Source of the DNA: JACVCJ01 sp052437175
GTDB taxonomy: Bacteria > Bacteroidota > Bacteroidia > CAIKAF01
Reading direction: 5' to 3'
Assembly: GCA_052437175.1 (NCBI GenBank)
Contig: JBQVOK010000008.1
Span: 133,243 to 197,242 of the forward strand
DNA: 64,000 nucleotides
Shown here: positions 52,699 through 62,205 of the stretch, piece by piece
Position numbering within the stretch: position 1 is the stretch's first letter
Layout of the letters: each line of letters opens with the position of its first letter
Program-made: the position numbers and the translations under genes
The notes under the pieces: generated by a model
What the model was told of the DNA's origin: nothing
The model's input: only the letters and a program-made list of their open reading frames with translations
The model's database searches: none

Positions 52699-54336
52699 TT
52701 AGCGTCCCTTTTTATCGAAATCCCATACGATCTTCTGGTCGAAACCTTTACGAAGCACCACGGGACTGGCCAGGTAGTATATTCTTTCGGGCTGGCGTCC
52801 GTCGGGCAGGCTGCCGGTGGTATATACCCCGTCGTTATTCTGGTCGGCCAGGGCTTTCAGGGAGTAACTTCCCGGCGGTAGTTTACTGAAGGTAAGCAGG
52901 GTATCGTTCTCGCCCAGGCGTTTGGTAAGCAGTACTTTGGTGTCGCGCATCAGGGAAACGATGAGCGGAGCGCTGCGGTCGGCATGGCGCACGGCCACGT
53001 TCAGCTGGGAGTAGTCTTCCACGGGCAGGTAAGAAAATTCGTAACGGGCCGAATCTACCGTGTCGCGGGTGGAATAGAGTTCAAATGCCGATCTTTTCCA
53101 TTCGAGCGTATAGTTTACATCGCTGCGCGGGGTAAAAAAGATATTCCAGAGCAGGGGATTGCGGGGCGAGCGTTCCAGGCGGAAGGGATGCGGAACGGTA
53201 TCTTCCAGCAGTACGATCAGGGAAGAATCGCGCAGGGACACCGGTTTGGAAAAGCTCAGGGCCAGGGTGTCGTACAGGCTCAGCTCCTTACCCGCCGGCG
53301 GGATAAGCGAGATCTGCGGTTTGGATGTTCCCCCGGTCTTCAGTCCGCGGCTGCCGCCCCCTGCGACCGGCGCCTTACTTTTGAGGGAAACGGTATCTGA
53401 AAAATCACGTGCGCTGAGGTAAAACACGGTGGAATCGGCCGGCTGACCACGCAGCCATACGTTCACACTATCGCCGTTGCTGCTGCTGTACACCAGCATT
53501 TCGCGCACACCGGCAGAATCTTCGGCACGTATCTGCAGGTCGGGAACGCCTTTGCTGAATGTAAAGGAAAAGCGGCCTTCGGTCTCGTATTTCGATTTCA
53601 GGAGTTTCAGCGTATCATCGGCAGAGCGGAACAGGCGCAGCTGCAGCGAAGAATCCTGCCCGGTAGTGATATCGGCGCTGATAAAGGCGATGCCCTCCCC
53701 TGCGCGGTCGTAGGTAAGGGAATTATCTTCTTCCTGCAGTGCAAATACCTTATAACTGCCTTCCCGGATATAGGGAATGGTAAAAAAACCGTCGTCCCGC
53801 GAGATGGAATAATAGGTAGGCTTTTCGGTCTTTACGCGCAGCGGGTCGGAACCGGCGTCGTACAGCAGGATCTTGGCGGCTTTTACACCTTCGTTGGTTT
53901 CGGCGTTGCGCACGTAGCCGCTGAAGCTGCCCGAGTCGATCTTTGTGCCGGTAGAGAATACAAAAAGCTGTTCGTCGAGCGGGTTGCCCTCGTTCAGGTC
54001 CTTGATGGCGCCCTGCAGACGTACGGTGTACGTGGTATTGGGCAGCAGGGTATCTTTTATTTTAATAAGCAGGCTTTTGTTCCCGGCTATGAACTGCGGG
54101 GCATTTTTCAGTACCGGTGAGAAGTATACATGCCGCGTGGGATCGTCTACCGTAATAAATTCGTTAAAGCTGAGACGTATTTCTTTACCGCTGAAGCCCG
54201 TGCTGAAGGTATCGGGTTCGGTACGCGTCATTACCGGCGGGGTCATGTCCTTGTCGCCACCCGTGAGGGGCACGATCTTGGCACAGGCGCAGAGGAAAAG
54301 TACCGGAACAAAAAGCAGCAGGTGTCTCTTGGTCAT
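52699..54336 (-). CDS. Ig-like (Big_5) domain lipoprotein
   Basis: A 545-residue lipoprotein with lipobox LCACA (Cys about 18). It starts with PLTGGDKDMTPPVMTRTEPDTFS and RLSFNEFITVDD, the layout of SbsA-type Ig-like (Big_5) proteins found across Bacteroidota. Further beta domains follow, including a carboxypeptidase-regulatory-like stretch (GYVRNAETNEGVKAAKILLYD). A structural or surface role is likely; the true function is unknown. It starts three bases after the fRMsr stop, so it is likely in that operon. Confidence 0.8.
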   Translation of the reverse strand: MTKRHLLLFVPVLFLCACAKIVPLTGGDKDMTPPVMTRTEPDTFSTGFSGKEIRLSFNEFITVDDPTRHVYFSPVLKNAPQFIAGNKSLLIKIKDTLLPNTTYTVRLQGAIKDLNEGNPLDEQLFVFSTGTKIDSGSFSGYVRNAETNEGVKAAKILLYDAGSDPLRVKTEKPTYYSISRDDGFFTIPYIREGSYKVFALQEEDNSLTYDRAGEGIAFISADITTGQDSSLQLRLFRSADDTLKLLKSKYETEGRFSFTFSKGVPDLQIRAEDSAGVREMLVYSSSNGDSVNVWLRGQPADSTVFYLSARDFSDTVSLKSKAPVAGGGSRGLKTGGTSKPQISLIPPAGKELSLYDTLALSFSKPVSLRDSSLIVLLEDTVPHPFRLERSPRNPLLWNIFFTPRSDVNYTLEWKRSAFELYSTRDTVDSARYEFSYLPVEDYSQLNVAVRHADRSAPLIVSLMRDTKVLLTKRLGENDTLLTFSKLPPGSYSLKALADQNNDGVYTTGSLPDGRQPERIYYLASPVVLRKGFDQKIVWDFDKKGR

Positions 54337-54339
54337 AGG

Positions 54340-54789
54340 CTAAAACAGATCACTTAACAGGGCGCACAGACGTTCACAGTTTTCGCGGTCCGTATCGTCG
54401 AAATGATTGAATTCGGTACTGTCGATATCCAGCACAGCCAGCACTTCGCCGTTACGCAATACGGGCACTACCAGTTCGCTGTTGCTGGCGGCACTGCAGG
54501 CGATATGCCCGGGAAATTCGTGTACGTCGGGCACCAGTACGGATGCTTTTTCTTTCCAGGCGGTACCGCAAACGCCTTTGCCGTAAGCGATGCGTGTGCA
54601 GGCCACCGGTCCCTGGAAGGGGCCCAGTACCAGTTCGTTGTTCTTTACCAGGTAGAAGCCCACCCACCAGAAGTTGAAATGCGTCCTGAGCAGGGCCGAC
54701 ACATTGGCCAGGGAGGCGGTGAGATCGGTCTCGTCCTGCAGCAGGGCCCGGGCTTCTTTCAGTAACTGTGTGTATTTTTCGGACTTCAT
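54340..54789 (-). CDS. Free methionine-R-sulfoxide reductase (GAF domain)
   Basis: A 149-residue GAF-domain enzyme that reduces free methionine R-sulfoxide in the cytoplasm. All three redox Cys are present with the exact spacing of the YebR/fRMsr family: Cys64 (PVACTRI), Cys74 (GVCGTAW) and Cys98 (HIACSAASNSE). The ATG at 54789 was chosen because the promoter lies only five bases upstream. Confidence 0.95.
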   Translation of the reverse strand: MKSEKYTQLLKEARALLQDETDLTASLANVSALLRTHFNFWWVGFYLVKNNELVLGPFQGPVACTRIAYGKGVCGTAWKEKASVLVPDVHEFPGHIACSAASNSELVVPVLRNGEVLAVLDIDSTEFNHFDDTDRENCERLCALLSDLF

Positions 54790-54794
54790 GGCAA

Positions 54795-54802
54795 CAAAGA
54801 TA
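54795..54802 (-). promoter_or_regulatory. TAnnTTTG promoter element for fRMsr
   Basis: TATCTTTG on the minus strand, five bases before the ATG; likely leaderless. Confidence 0.6.
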
Positions 54803-54818
54803 CTATTTCGGCGCGTAG

Positions 54819-55496
54819 TCACAGGGTGCGGGCCAGGGCGGCCACGTTAAAACTTTGCAAAGAAGCGCTGCACAGTTGTCCGGCGCAGGCTTCCATGGTG
54901 GCCCCGGTGGTCAGCACATCGTCCAGCAGCAGTATGTGTTTACCTTCCAGTTCGGCAGGCCGCAGCAGGCTAAAGCTGTTCTGCATCTGCTGCATGCGGG
55001 CCCAGCGGTTGCGGCGGGTATTGGAGCGGGCATATACACTGCGGACCAGGTTGCCGCTGTGCAGTTCCCAGCCGGTTACGCTGCAGAGGCCCCGGGCGAT
55101 CTCTTCGCTCTGGTTAAAGCCGCGTTCCTTCAGGCGCCGGGGATGCAGGGGTACGGGCAGCACCAGGTCCAGCGCGGGCAGGGTACCCTGTTCTTTCCAG
55201 CGCCGGCCCATGTGCATACCGCACCAGCGGGCAATTTCGGGTCTGCCACTGTATTTGGCCTCGTGCAGCAAGCGCTGTACCACACTCCCCTTGCGGAAAT
55301 GCAGCCATGCCCAGGCATGCTGTACAGGCAGGCGGCCGGCAAAGGTCTGTTGCAGGGCCCGCTGCTCTGCCGGCAGTTCCAGGCCGGGCAGGGTATGTAC
55401 ACAGGCTAAACACGCTACCGTTTCTTCGGGCAACAACAGGGTATTACACAAAATACAGGTGCGTGGAAAAAGGAGGTTGATAAACGCTTTCCACAT
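54819..55496 (-). CDS. ComF-family phosphoribosyltransferase-like protein
   Basis: A 225-residue ComF/GntX protein. An N-terminal zinc ribbon has two Cys pairs (CILC at 14-17, CLAC at 29-32), and the C-terminal PRTase part has the PRPP loop LLLDDVLTTGATM. The family acts in natural transformation or in nucleotide salvage; here the role is unproven. An ATG at 55496 starts just before the zinc ribbon and is preferred. Confidence 0.9.
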   Translation of the reverse strand: MWKAFINLLFPRTCILCNTLLLPEETVACLACVHTLPGLELPAEQRALQQTFAGRLPVQHAWAWLHFRKGSVVQRLLHEAKYSGRPEIARWCGMHMGRRWKEQGTLPALDLVLPVPLHPRRLKERGFNQSEEIARGLCSVTGWELHSGNLVRSVYARSNTRRNRWARMQQMQNSFSLLRPAELEGKHILLLDDVLTTGATMEACAGQLCSASLQSFNVAALARTL

Positions 55497-55553
55497 ATAT
55501 ACTACATATGCCTTAAATTTAGGCAAAAATTTGCATCCGGCCGAATTAAAATT

Positions 55554-55561
55554 TAGGTTTG
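55554..55561 (+). promoter_or_regulatory. Promoter of the 55587 gene
   Basis: TAGGTTTG with TTTG at 55530-55533 and a 20-base spacer, 25 bases before the ATG. Confidence 0.65.
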
Positions 55562-55586
55562 TTTTCCAAAATAACCGATACTCACT

Positions 55587-56360
55587 ATGAAAAAGCAACT
55601 CTTTCTCTTCGCCCTTTCGCTGCTGATCAGCGGCGGTTCTTTACGCGCGCAGACCCCGGTAAGCAGTGCCACTAACGACCTTACCCTGCCCATTTACAGT
55701 GAAGACGGCAACAACGGTGTAGCCGTAGCGTATGATCCCGTCCGGGCGCTTTACTACACGTCCTATGCCGGTAATGCCTCCTACCCCATCGAAGTTTTCG
55801 ACGCGTACGGCTCTTCCAAATACACCGGGGCCATCGGGGCAGATATCCGCGGCATGTGGTACAACCCGGCCGCCAAAAGACTCGAAGGTATCCTGTACGA
55901 TAATACGGGCGGATTCTTCATTACGCTCGATATGAACGGAACGCCGCTCAACAATAACATAACCGCTTTCTCCTACGGCATGGACGCCCAGGCAGTGGCC
56001 ACCTACGATGCCGTGAAAAAACAGGTGATCTTTGTACAATCGAACGAGGTATACCTGTTCAAGGCCAATTCCCGCAAGGCGAAAAAAGTAAAACTGCAGC
56101 CGGCCTCCGAAGGCGTTCAGCTGGTACAGTCGCCGCTGTGGACAGGTGTTAAAGGTTATGAACTGGGTCTGCTCGAAGCCGGTGAGACCGTGCTGTATCT
56201 CTTCAATATAAAAAACGGGAAACAGAGCGCGCGCATCAAACTGAACGACTATTACGGCACCGAGCCGATCTATGCGTTCAATATTTCGTACTGCAACAAC
56301 CATGTATGGCTGTACGACAAAGGAACACGCACCTGGTACGGCTACCAGATCTTTAATTAG
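55587..56360 (+). CDS. Exported protein of unknown function, beta-propeller-like
   Basis: A 257-residue protein with a cleavable signal peptide (1-22, ending LRAQ). It is made of repeated beta-strand blocks (GVAVAYDPVRALYYTSYAG, AAKRLEGILYDNTG, DAVKKQVIFVQSNEVYLF) like a small propeller. I cannot place it in a family. Its stop codon overlaps the end of the convergent DUF4837 gene. Confidence 0.75.
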   Translation: MKKQLFLFALSLLISGGSLRAQTPVSSATNDLTLPIYSEDGNNGVAVAYDPVRALYYTSYAGNASYPIEVFDAYGSSKYTGAIGADIRGMWYNPAAKRLEGILYDNTGGFFITLDMNGTPLNNNITAFSYGMDAQAVATYDAVKKQVIFVQSNEVYLFKANSRKAKKVKLQPASEGVQLVQSPLWTGVKGYELGLLEAGETVLYLFNIKNGKQSARIKLNDYYGTEPIYAFNISYCNNHVWLYDKGTRTWYGYQIFN

Positions 56361-57376
56361 GGACGTGCCATACGCACGATACTCTCTACCTGCAGCATGT
56401 AATCGCGTTTGTCGAACTGCGGCGCGTACACAAAACCGTCGATCATTACCCAGCGGGCATTCTGCGGGTTGTATGTAAGTATGTTCACATAGGGACCGCC
56501 CTTGAATTCATCTTTCATACGCCAGAGACCGCGCTGTATGAGCGCCCGCTGCCCGTTAAAGTTTACAATGGCGGTATCTGACGGAACGCGGGGTTCGGTC
56601 ATCATAAAAGAGCCTTCCTTGGATGAAGGTATATACAGGGCCGTAATACTGTCGCGCATGTGCAGGGCCACGGCCGGTTTAAATACATCTGCCGAAAGAT
56701 AGGGGCCCGAAGCTACCCAGATGCCACGCTGTATCTTGGCCGGGTAACTTTCGCGGTCGGTTTTGGCCTGACGGGTGGCCTCGTGCGAATAATATACGAA
56801 ATCGGTGGTGTCGCGCACCCCAAAAAAGCCGTCCGGTATGGAAAGACGCAGACCCGTTACCGCTTTCATTTTGTTCTGGGCCTCCCGGTTCACGATCTTA
56901 TCGTATTCCCGGATCAGTTTTTCCATGTCCCTTTTGCGGAACATGGTCTCTATTTCTTCGCGTACTTCTTTAAAATAGGCCAGCACCGAAGCTTTATCCT
57001 TTGCCGCCAGGGTCACCACCAGCTGCCCGGTGGCATAACCGTCTTTTTCTACGGCATAGGCCGCTTCGGTCTGCCTGGGATTAATACTTATAATGAGAAT
57101 GTTGCGGTGCACCCGGTACAGGTTCTGAAAGCTGCTGGGCGAAATGGTATACAGTTTCCAGTAGGGTTCGTCCTGGGGCAGCACGGGCATGGGGCGGGTA
57201 AAATACGCCTGCAGGGTATCCACCCATTCGCTTTTCAGGTCTTCTTCGTTCACTACCAGCACCAGCTCGCCCATTTTACCGCCGGCTTCAGGAAAAAGCC
57301 CGGTTATATCGCCTTTACAGGCCCACAGCAGCAGCGGGGCCAGGCCCAGCAGGAAAATACGTCTTATTTTTGTCAT
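56357..57376 (-). CDS. DUF4837-family lipoprotein
   Basis: A 339-residue lipoprotein with lipobox LLLWACKG (Cys about 20). The sequence GKMGELVLVVNEEDLKSEW, NLYRVHRNILIISINP and YAPQFDKRDYMLQVESI is typical of DUF4837. Function unknown. It follows the transglycosylase gene by six bases, suggesting an envelope role. Confidence 0.9.
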   Translation of the reverse strand: MTKIRRIFLLGLAPLLLWACKGDITGLFPEAGGKMGELVLVVNEEDLKSEWVDTLQAYFTRPMPVLPQDEPYWKLYTISPSSFQNLYRVHRNILIISINPRQTEAAYAVEKDGYATGQLVVTLAAKDKASVLAYFKEVREEIETMFRKRDMEKLIREYDKIVNREAQNKMKAVTGLRLSIPDGFFGVRDTTDFVYYSHEATRQAKTDRESYPAKIQRGIWVASGPYLSADVFKPAVALHMRDSITALYIPSSKEGSFMMTEPRVPSDTAIVNFNGQRALIQRGLWRMKDEFKGGPYVNILTYNPQNARWVMIDGFVYAPQFDKRDYMLQVESIVRMARP

Positions 57377-57382
57377 GGCGGT

Positions 57383-58876
57383 TTAGCCTATTTTAATCTT
57401 GAGTTTTGAGCCGGCATGAATGGTCTTGGACTTAAGGTTGTTCCATTTCATGATATCGGCAACGGTTACATGGTATTTCGCCGCTATTTTATATAACGTA
57501 TCTCCTGACTGTATCGTATAATACTTGTATTTGGCCTGTGTAGCCGGGTTTGTTACCTGTGCCTGTTCTTTTACCGGGGTATTCAGGGCCTGTTTCTGCA
57601 GGGAGGCCACCACGCCTTTTTCGGCAAAGATCACCAGTTTCTGGTTTATGTTCAGGGTTTGTGTGCTGAGTTTGTTCCATTCCATGATATCGGTTACCCG
57701 CACCTGGTAACGCTTGGCCAGCAGCGATATGTATTCGCCTTTCTGTACCACGTAATCCACGCGTACCTTGGCCGTATCGGTAACGGGTATTTCCACCACG
57801 GGAGTTACGCCGCCGGCAACGGTCTTCTGGGTATCGGCGGCGATCACCGGCGCCACGTACAGCTTGCTTTCATTGGCCAGGAAATCGCCCACGAATTTCT
57901 TCGGGAGCCAGAGCGGATACGGTTTGGCCGAACCCGGGATCAGGTCCTTGATGTACATCGGGTTCAGGAATTTTACGTCTTCGTAGGGTACATTGATCAG
58001 TTCGCTGATCTGCTGGAAGGTAACGTTCTTGTGAATGTACACCGAATCGATCTCGTAATTGAAATACTTGGGCTCTGCGGGAAAAATATTGTGCTCTTTG
58101 TGATAGTTCATTACGTACACCACGGCAATAAAGGCGGGCACATAACTCTGGGTCTCCTGGGGCAGAAAATTGCGCACCACCCAGTAATCGTTGCTGCCTC
58201 CCGCGCGGCGGATGGCTTTGTTTACATTACCCGGACCGGCATTGTAGGCAGCCAGGGCCAGGTTCCAGTCGTTATACAGGCTGTGCAGGTATTTCAGGTA
58301 TTTACAGGCCGCTTCGGTAGCCAGTTCCGGGTCGCTGCGGTCGTCTACATAACTGTTGGCCTGCAGGCCGTACATAAGACCCGTGCGGTACATGAACTGC
58401 CACAGACCTTTGGCGCCCACACGCGAAGTGGCGGTAGGGTTCAGGGCCGATTCCACGATGGAGAGATACTTGAGCTCGAGCGGAATATTGTGCTTGGCCA
58501 GTTTTTCTTCGTACATCGGGAAGTACAGCTGACTAAGACCCAGCATGCGTGAACAGAGCGAACGGCGCTTTTTGGCATACAGGTCGATGAACATTTTTAC
58601 GCTGGGATTGTATTGCAGGCTGAAGGGCGAAAGTGCGTCCAGTTTTTCGATGCGCTTACGGAACTCGTCCTCGGTATACTCCGGGATCTCATCTTCACGG
58701 AAATTGTAGATGTTCTGTGTATTCCGGTCGGTCGTAAACTTGTTGTTCCTGAAGTAACGCACCAGGTCCAGGCTGTCGAGCATTTCCACTACCGGGTCGT
58801 CGGAACGGATCTGCGCGAACAGGGTGAACGGTGTAAGTGTAAGAAAAACAAGAAGTATATAACGATGTAAGCTCAT
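57383..58876 (-). CDS. MltD-like lytic murein transglycosylase with two LysM
   Basis: A 497-residue exported enzyme (signal peptide about 1-21). The SLT domain spans about residues 125-300 with catalytic Glu142 in LSIVESALNPTA and LAAYNAGPGNVNKAI. Two LysM domains follow (about 366-410 and 451-497), which bind peptidoglycan. It cleaves glycan strands to form anhydromuropeptides in the periplasm. Confidence 0.95.
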   Translation of the reverse strand: MSLHRYILLVFLTLTPFTLFAQIRSDDPVVEMLDSLDLVRYFRNNKFTTDRNTQNIYNFREDEIPEYTEDEFRKRIEKLDALSPFSLQYNPSVKMFIDLYAKKRRSLCSRMLGLSQLYFPMYEEKLAKHNIPLELKYLSIVESALNPTATSRVGAKGLWQFMYRTGLMYGLQANSYVDDRSDPELATEAACKYLKYLHSLYNDWNLALAAYNAGPGNVNKAIRRAGGSNDYWVVRNFLPQETQSYVPAFIAVVYVMNYHKEHNIFPAEPKYFNYEIDSVYIHKNVTFQQISELINVPYEDVKFLNPMYIKDLIPGSAKPYPLWLPKKFVGDFLANESKLYVAPVIAADTQKTVAGGVTPVVEIPVTDTAKVRVDYVVQKGEYISLLAKRYQVRVTDIMEWNKLSTQTLNINQKLVIFAEKGVVASLQKQALNTPVKEQAQVTNPATQAKYKYYTIQSGDTLYKIAAKYHVTVADIMKWNNLKSKTIHAGSKLKIKIG

Positions 58877-59006
58877 AGTAAAATCAAACCTTCAAAGAAA
58901 AAAAAATAAACCCTAAGCTCTATGCATTGGTACATGAGCGGTGTTAAAATTAGTGAAAATTAGGAATTATTTAACGACCCGGGCCTGATTTGCCTAAGCT
59001 TCCGTG

Positions 59007-60431
59007 TTAGTTCATGAGTTCAGCGGCGAGGCCCAGCAGATCCCCTTCGGCAAATTTACGGCCGATGAGCTGCATACCGAAGGGCAGGCCTTTTTCGTCG
59101 TTCCCCTTGGGGAAAGAAATGGCCGGATGCCCGGTAACATTGGCCTGCACGGTAAAAATATCCTGCAGGTACATTTTGATGGGATCGTCGGAATTGGCTC
59201 CGAATTCAAAGGCCGTGTCCGGTGTGGTGGGCAGCAGCAGCACGTCGGCGCCTTCCAGTATACGGTCGGTAGCTTCGGTTACCACGCGGCGCACTTTCTG
59301 GGCTTTTGCATAATAGGCATCGTAAAAACCGCTGCTCAGTACAAAGGTACCCAGCATAATACGGCGTTTTACCTCCCATCCGAACCCTTCGGAGCGGGAT
59401 TTGCGGTACAGGCCGTCCAGGTCCACTTTTTCGGCGGCACTGCGGTGCCCGAAGCGGATACCGTCGTAGCGCGAAAGGTTTGAGGAAGCTTCGGCCGTGG
59501 TAAGTACATAATAGGTCGGCACCAGGTAATCGAAATAATCAAAGTGCGCCTCCGTAAGTTTGTAGCCTTTACTGCGGGCCTGTTCCACGGTATTGCGGTA
59601 GGCTTCGCGTATGGCCGGTATAATGGATTCGTTCTCCATCAGTTCCGGAAGGTAGGCAATGGTTCTAACGTCTTTTTGCTGCAGGGCGTCCAGGTAAGCG
59701 GGTACGGGCTTATGGCTGGCGGTGGCGTCCTTTTCGTCGGCTCCGCTGATCACTTCCATGACCAGGGCGGCATCCTGCACGGTATGGGTAAAAGGTCCGA
59801 TCTGGTCGAAGCTGCTGCCGTAGGCAAGCAGTCCCCAGCGGCTTACCCGTCCGTAGGTGGGTTTAAGGCCCAGCAATCCGCAGAAAGCGGCCGGCTGGCG
59901 TATACTGCCGCCCGTATCGGAGCCCAGGGTAACGTGCGCCAGTCCTGCGGCCAGGGCTGCGGCCGATCCGCCGCTCGATCCGCCCGGCACGCGGGTGGTA
60001 TCGATCGGGTTGAGCACCTTGCCGTATACCGATGTTTCGTTGCTGCTTCCCATCGCAAATTCGTCGCAGTTGAGGCGGCCTATGATAATGGCTCCTTCCT
60101 GCAGCAGACGCTCGGTCACTGTTGCCGAAAATACGCTTACGTAACCTTCCAGCATGTGCGAGGAGGCCGTAACCGCATGATCTTTATAACAGATATTATC
60201 CTTGAGGCCGATGACCATACCCTCGAGCTTGCGGGGGTTACCGGCGGCAAAACGGGCGTCGCTTTCTGCGGCTGCCTGCCGTGCTTCATCGCCGAATACT
60301 TCCACAAAAGCGTTCAGGTGGCGGTTTTCCTCAATACGCTGCAGGAATCCGTTTACACGATCTGCACAGCTGAGCCCGCCGGATAAAAAAGCATTTCTGT
60401 CCGAAAAATACGAAGGAAGTGTGGTATGCAT
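59007..60431 (-). CDS. gatA: Glu-tRNA(Gln)/Asp-tRNA(Asn) amidotransferase subunit A
   Basis: A 474-residue amidase-signature enzyme providing ammonia for Gln/Asn-tRNA formation. The Ser-cisSer-Lys triad is seen as Lys77 (IGLKDN), Ser152 (PGGSSGGSA) and Ser176 (DTGGSIRQP), matching the family's spacing. It overlaps the tatA stop (ATGA). gatB and gatC are not in the window, as is common. Confidence 0.96.
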   Translation of the reverse strand: MHTTLPSYFSDRNAFLSGGLSCADRVNGFLQRIEENRHLNAFVEVFGDEARQAAAESDARFAAGNPRKLEGMVIGLKDNICYKDHAVTASSHMLEGYVSVFSATVTERLLQEGAIIIGRLNCDEFAMGSSNETSVYGKVLNPIDTTRVPGGSSGGSAAALAAGLAHVTLGSDTGGSIRQPAAFCGLLGLKPTYGRVSRWGLLAYGSSFDQIGPFTHTVQDAALVMEVISGADEKDATASHKPVPAYLDALQQKDVRTIAYLPELMENESIIPAIREAYRNTVEQARSKGYKLTEAHFDYFDYLVPTYYVLTTAEASSNLSRYDGIRFGHRSAAEKVDLDGLYRKSRSEGFGWEVKRRIMLGTFVLSSGFYDAYYAKAQKVRRVVTEATDRILEGADVLLLPTTPDTAFEFGANSDDPIKMYLQDIFTVQANVTGHPAISFPKGNDEKGLPFGMQLIGRKFAEGDLLGLAAELMN

Positions 60432-60613
60432 CAGTCTTTTTTCTCTTCAGGCTTTTCGTCGCCTTTTATTCCGTCTTTAAATTCACGTACGCCCTGTCCC
60501 AGACCTTTCATCAGTTCCGGGATCTTGCGACCACCAAATAACAACAGAACAACGGCCACGATAAGCACGATCTGCCAGGGACCAATTACACCAAAGAAAA
60601 TGTGTGACAACAT
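60431..60613 (-). CDS. tatA: Twin-arginine translocase subunit TatA
   Basis: A 60-residue protein with one membrane helix (about 10-27), the FGGRKIPELMKGLGQGVREF amphipathic helix and an acidic/basic tail. TatA forms the pore of the Tat pathway. tatB/C are elsewhere. First gene of the tatA-gatA operon. Confidence 0.95.
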   Translation of the reverse strand: MLSHIFFGVIGPWQIVLIVAVVLLLFGGRKIPELMKGLGQGVREFKDGIKGDEKPEEKKD

Positions 60614-60632
60614 TTTTGTTTACAATTTTACG

Positions 60633-60640
60633 CAAAGGTA
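60633..60640 (-). promoter_or_regulatory. TAnnTTTG promoter element for tatA-gatA
   Basis: TACCTTTG on the minus strand, 19 bases before the tatA ATG. Confidence 0.55.
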
Positions 60641-60735
60641 GTATAAAAAATACAATATGACCGGCGAAATTATACGGGCCCTTTCCGCAAAACGACCAGG
60701 AAATATTCCTCCGGCACAAATTATCACCTGATTAA

Positions 60736-60765
60736 GTGACAGGCCCCTTTTTACGGGGCTTTCAC
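60736..60765. other. Isolated hairpin upstream of tatA and the desaturase
   Basis: GTGA/TCAC and GCCCC/GGGGC arms separated by a short internal loop, with a T-rich apical loop. It is in neither gene's 3' region; a role as an RNA or terminator cannot be assigned. Confidence 0.35.
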
Positions 60766-60874
60766 AGCGATCTCCTGTTTAACACTTCGCAGAAAAAACT
60801 TCAACATTATGTTAAATTAGCCCTTTCGGACACCCCGCCGGATACTTTAACGGCTCATTGCCCGTTTATTATTC

Positions 60875-60882
60875 TATTTTTG
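60875..60882 (+). promoter_or_regulatory. TAnnTTTG promoter element for the desaturase
   Basis: TATTTTTG, 87 bases before the ATG at 60970, leaving a leader long enough for regulation. Confidence 0.5.
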
Positions 60883-60969
60883 GCCATGTTTTATTTCCAC
60901 TTGTACGGTTTTGCATCTCGCCAGCCGGGTCCCGGAATAACATGCTCGATATACCATTAATACAGATAC

Positions 60970-62106
60970 ATGACACCTTTTCAGCCTTTGCGCTTTTCAA
61001 AAACCAGGACCGACTTTTATACCACTTTAAACCAACGCGTAAACGAATACTTCAGGACACACCAGCTGTGCCGCCACGCCAATAACCAGATGCGGGTTAA
61101 AACGGCTTTTATGCTGGCGCTGTACTTTGTGCCCTTTATCGTTATGATGACGGCCGGTATACAATCGGTATGGATCATGGCGGGGCTTTGTGTGCTCATG
61201 GGCCTGGGTATTGCCGGCATAGGCCTTTCGGTAATGCACGATGCCTGCCACGGGGCCTATTCTAAGAACCCGGCCGTGAACCGCTGGCTGGGCTACACGC
61301 TGAATATGATCGGGGCCAATGCCTTTAACTGGAAGATACAGCATAACGTGCTGCACCATACCTATACCAATGTGAACGATGTGGACGAAGATGTGAGCCA
61401 GCGCGGTATTTTCCGCCTGAACCCACATGCCCCCTGGAAGCCCATACACCGCTTTCAGCATATTTATGCCTGGCCGCTGTACGGACTGATGACCTTTGTA
61501 TGGGTATTTGTAAAAGACATCACCCGCCTGCGCAAATACCAGCGCGACGGCCTGGTGGAGCGTGTGCAGGGCTCGGCCCGCCGCGAATGGCTTATGCTTT
61601 TCGTGTCCAAAACGCTGTACTTGTCCTATGCCCTGGTGCTGCCTATGGTGCTGCTGCCTTTTGCCTGGTGGCAGGTGTTCCTCGGCTTTTTCCTGGCGCA
61701 TTACGTAGCGGGTTTTATCCTGGCGGTGATCTTTCAGCCGGCGCACGTTACCTCTGATTCGGTCTTCCCCGTTCCCGACGAAGACAATACCCTGGAAAAC
61801 AACTGGGCCATTCACCAGATACTTACCACCAAGAATTTTGCCAATAAGAGTACCTGGTTCTCCTGGTATGTGGGCGGACTGAATTTCCAGATCGAACACC
61901 ACCTGTTCCCTACCATCTGTCATGTACACTACAAGCGTCTTTCCCCGATCGTGCAGGCTACCGCCCTCGAGTTCGGACTGCCCTATTACCACGAAGAGAC
62001 CTTCCTGAAGGCCATATATGAGCATGGTCTTTCGTTAAAACAATTCGGGGACAAAAACTGCGTGGCTGTTCCCGTAGCTCTGCCCGAGCTGGAAGAAGTG
62101 GCCTGA
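60970..62106 (+). CDS. Membrane fatty-acid desaturase
   Basis: A 378-residue di-iron desaturase. The three His boxes are HDACH (90-94), HNVLHH (125-130) and QIEHH (307-311, Gln replacing the first His, as in front-end desaturases); four to five membrane spans lie between. It would introduce a double bond in acyl-CoA or acyl-lipid; the position cannot be read. No cytochrome b5 domain is fused. Single gene with a bidirectional terminator. Confidence 0.93.
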   Translation: MTPFQPLRFSKTRTDFYTTLNQRVNEYFRTHQLCRHANNQMRVKTAFMLALYFVPFIVMMTAGIQSVWIMAGLCVLMGLGIAGIGLSVMHDACHGAYSKNPAVNRWLGYTLNMIGANAFNWKIQHNVLHHTYTNVNDVDEDVSQRGIFRLNPHAPWKPIHRFQHIYAWPLYGLMTFVWVFVKDITRLRKYQRDGLVERVQGSARREWLMLFVSKTLYLSYALVLPMVLLPFAWWQVFLGFFLAHYVAGFILAVIFQPAHVTSDSVFPVPDEDNTLENNWAIHQILTTKNFANKSTWFSWYVGGLNFQIEHHLFPTICHVHYKRLSPIVQATALEFGLPYYHEETFLKAIYEHGLSLKQFGDKNCVAVPVALPELEEVA

Positions 62107-62137
62107 GCCTGCTGACGACACTGTTTTTCTTTATATA

Positions 62138-62176
62138 AAAAGAACCCGGCGCCTTGTGGTACCGGGTTCTTTCTTT
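62138..62176. terminator. Bidirectional terminator after the desaturase gene
   Basis: AAAGAACCCGG/CCGGGTTCTTT stem with a 12-base loop and T-rich flank on each side. Confidence 0.85.
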
Positions 62177-62205
62177 TGCTATCCTGTGTTTACTTCTGTC
62201 TTCGT

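Larger units (their letters stand above)
60614..60969. other. Divergent intergenic region between tatA and the desaturase
   Basis: About 356 bases with the two promoters (60633-60640 minus, 60875-60882 plus) and a hairpin at 60736-60765; no gene seen. Confidence 0.6.
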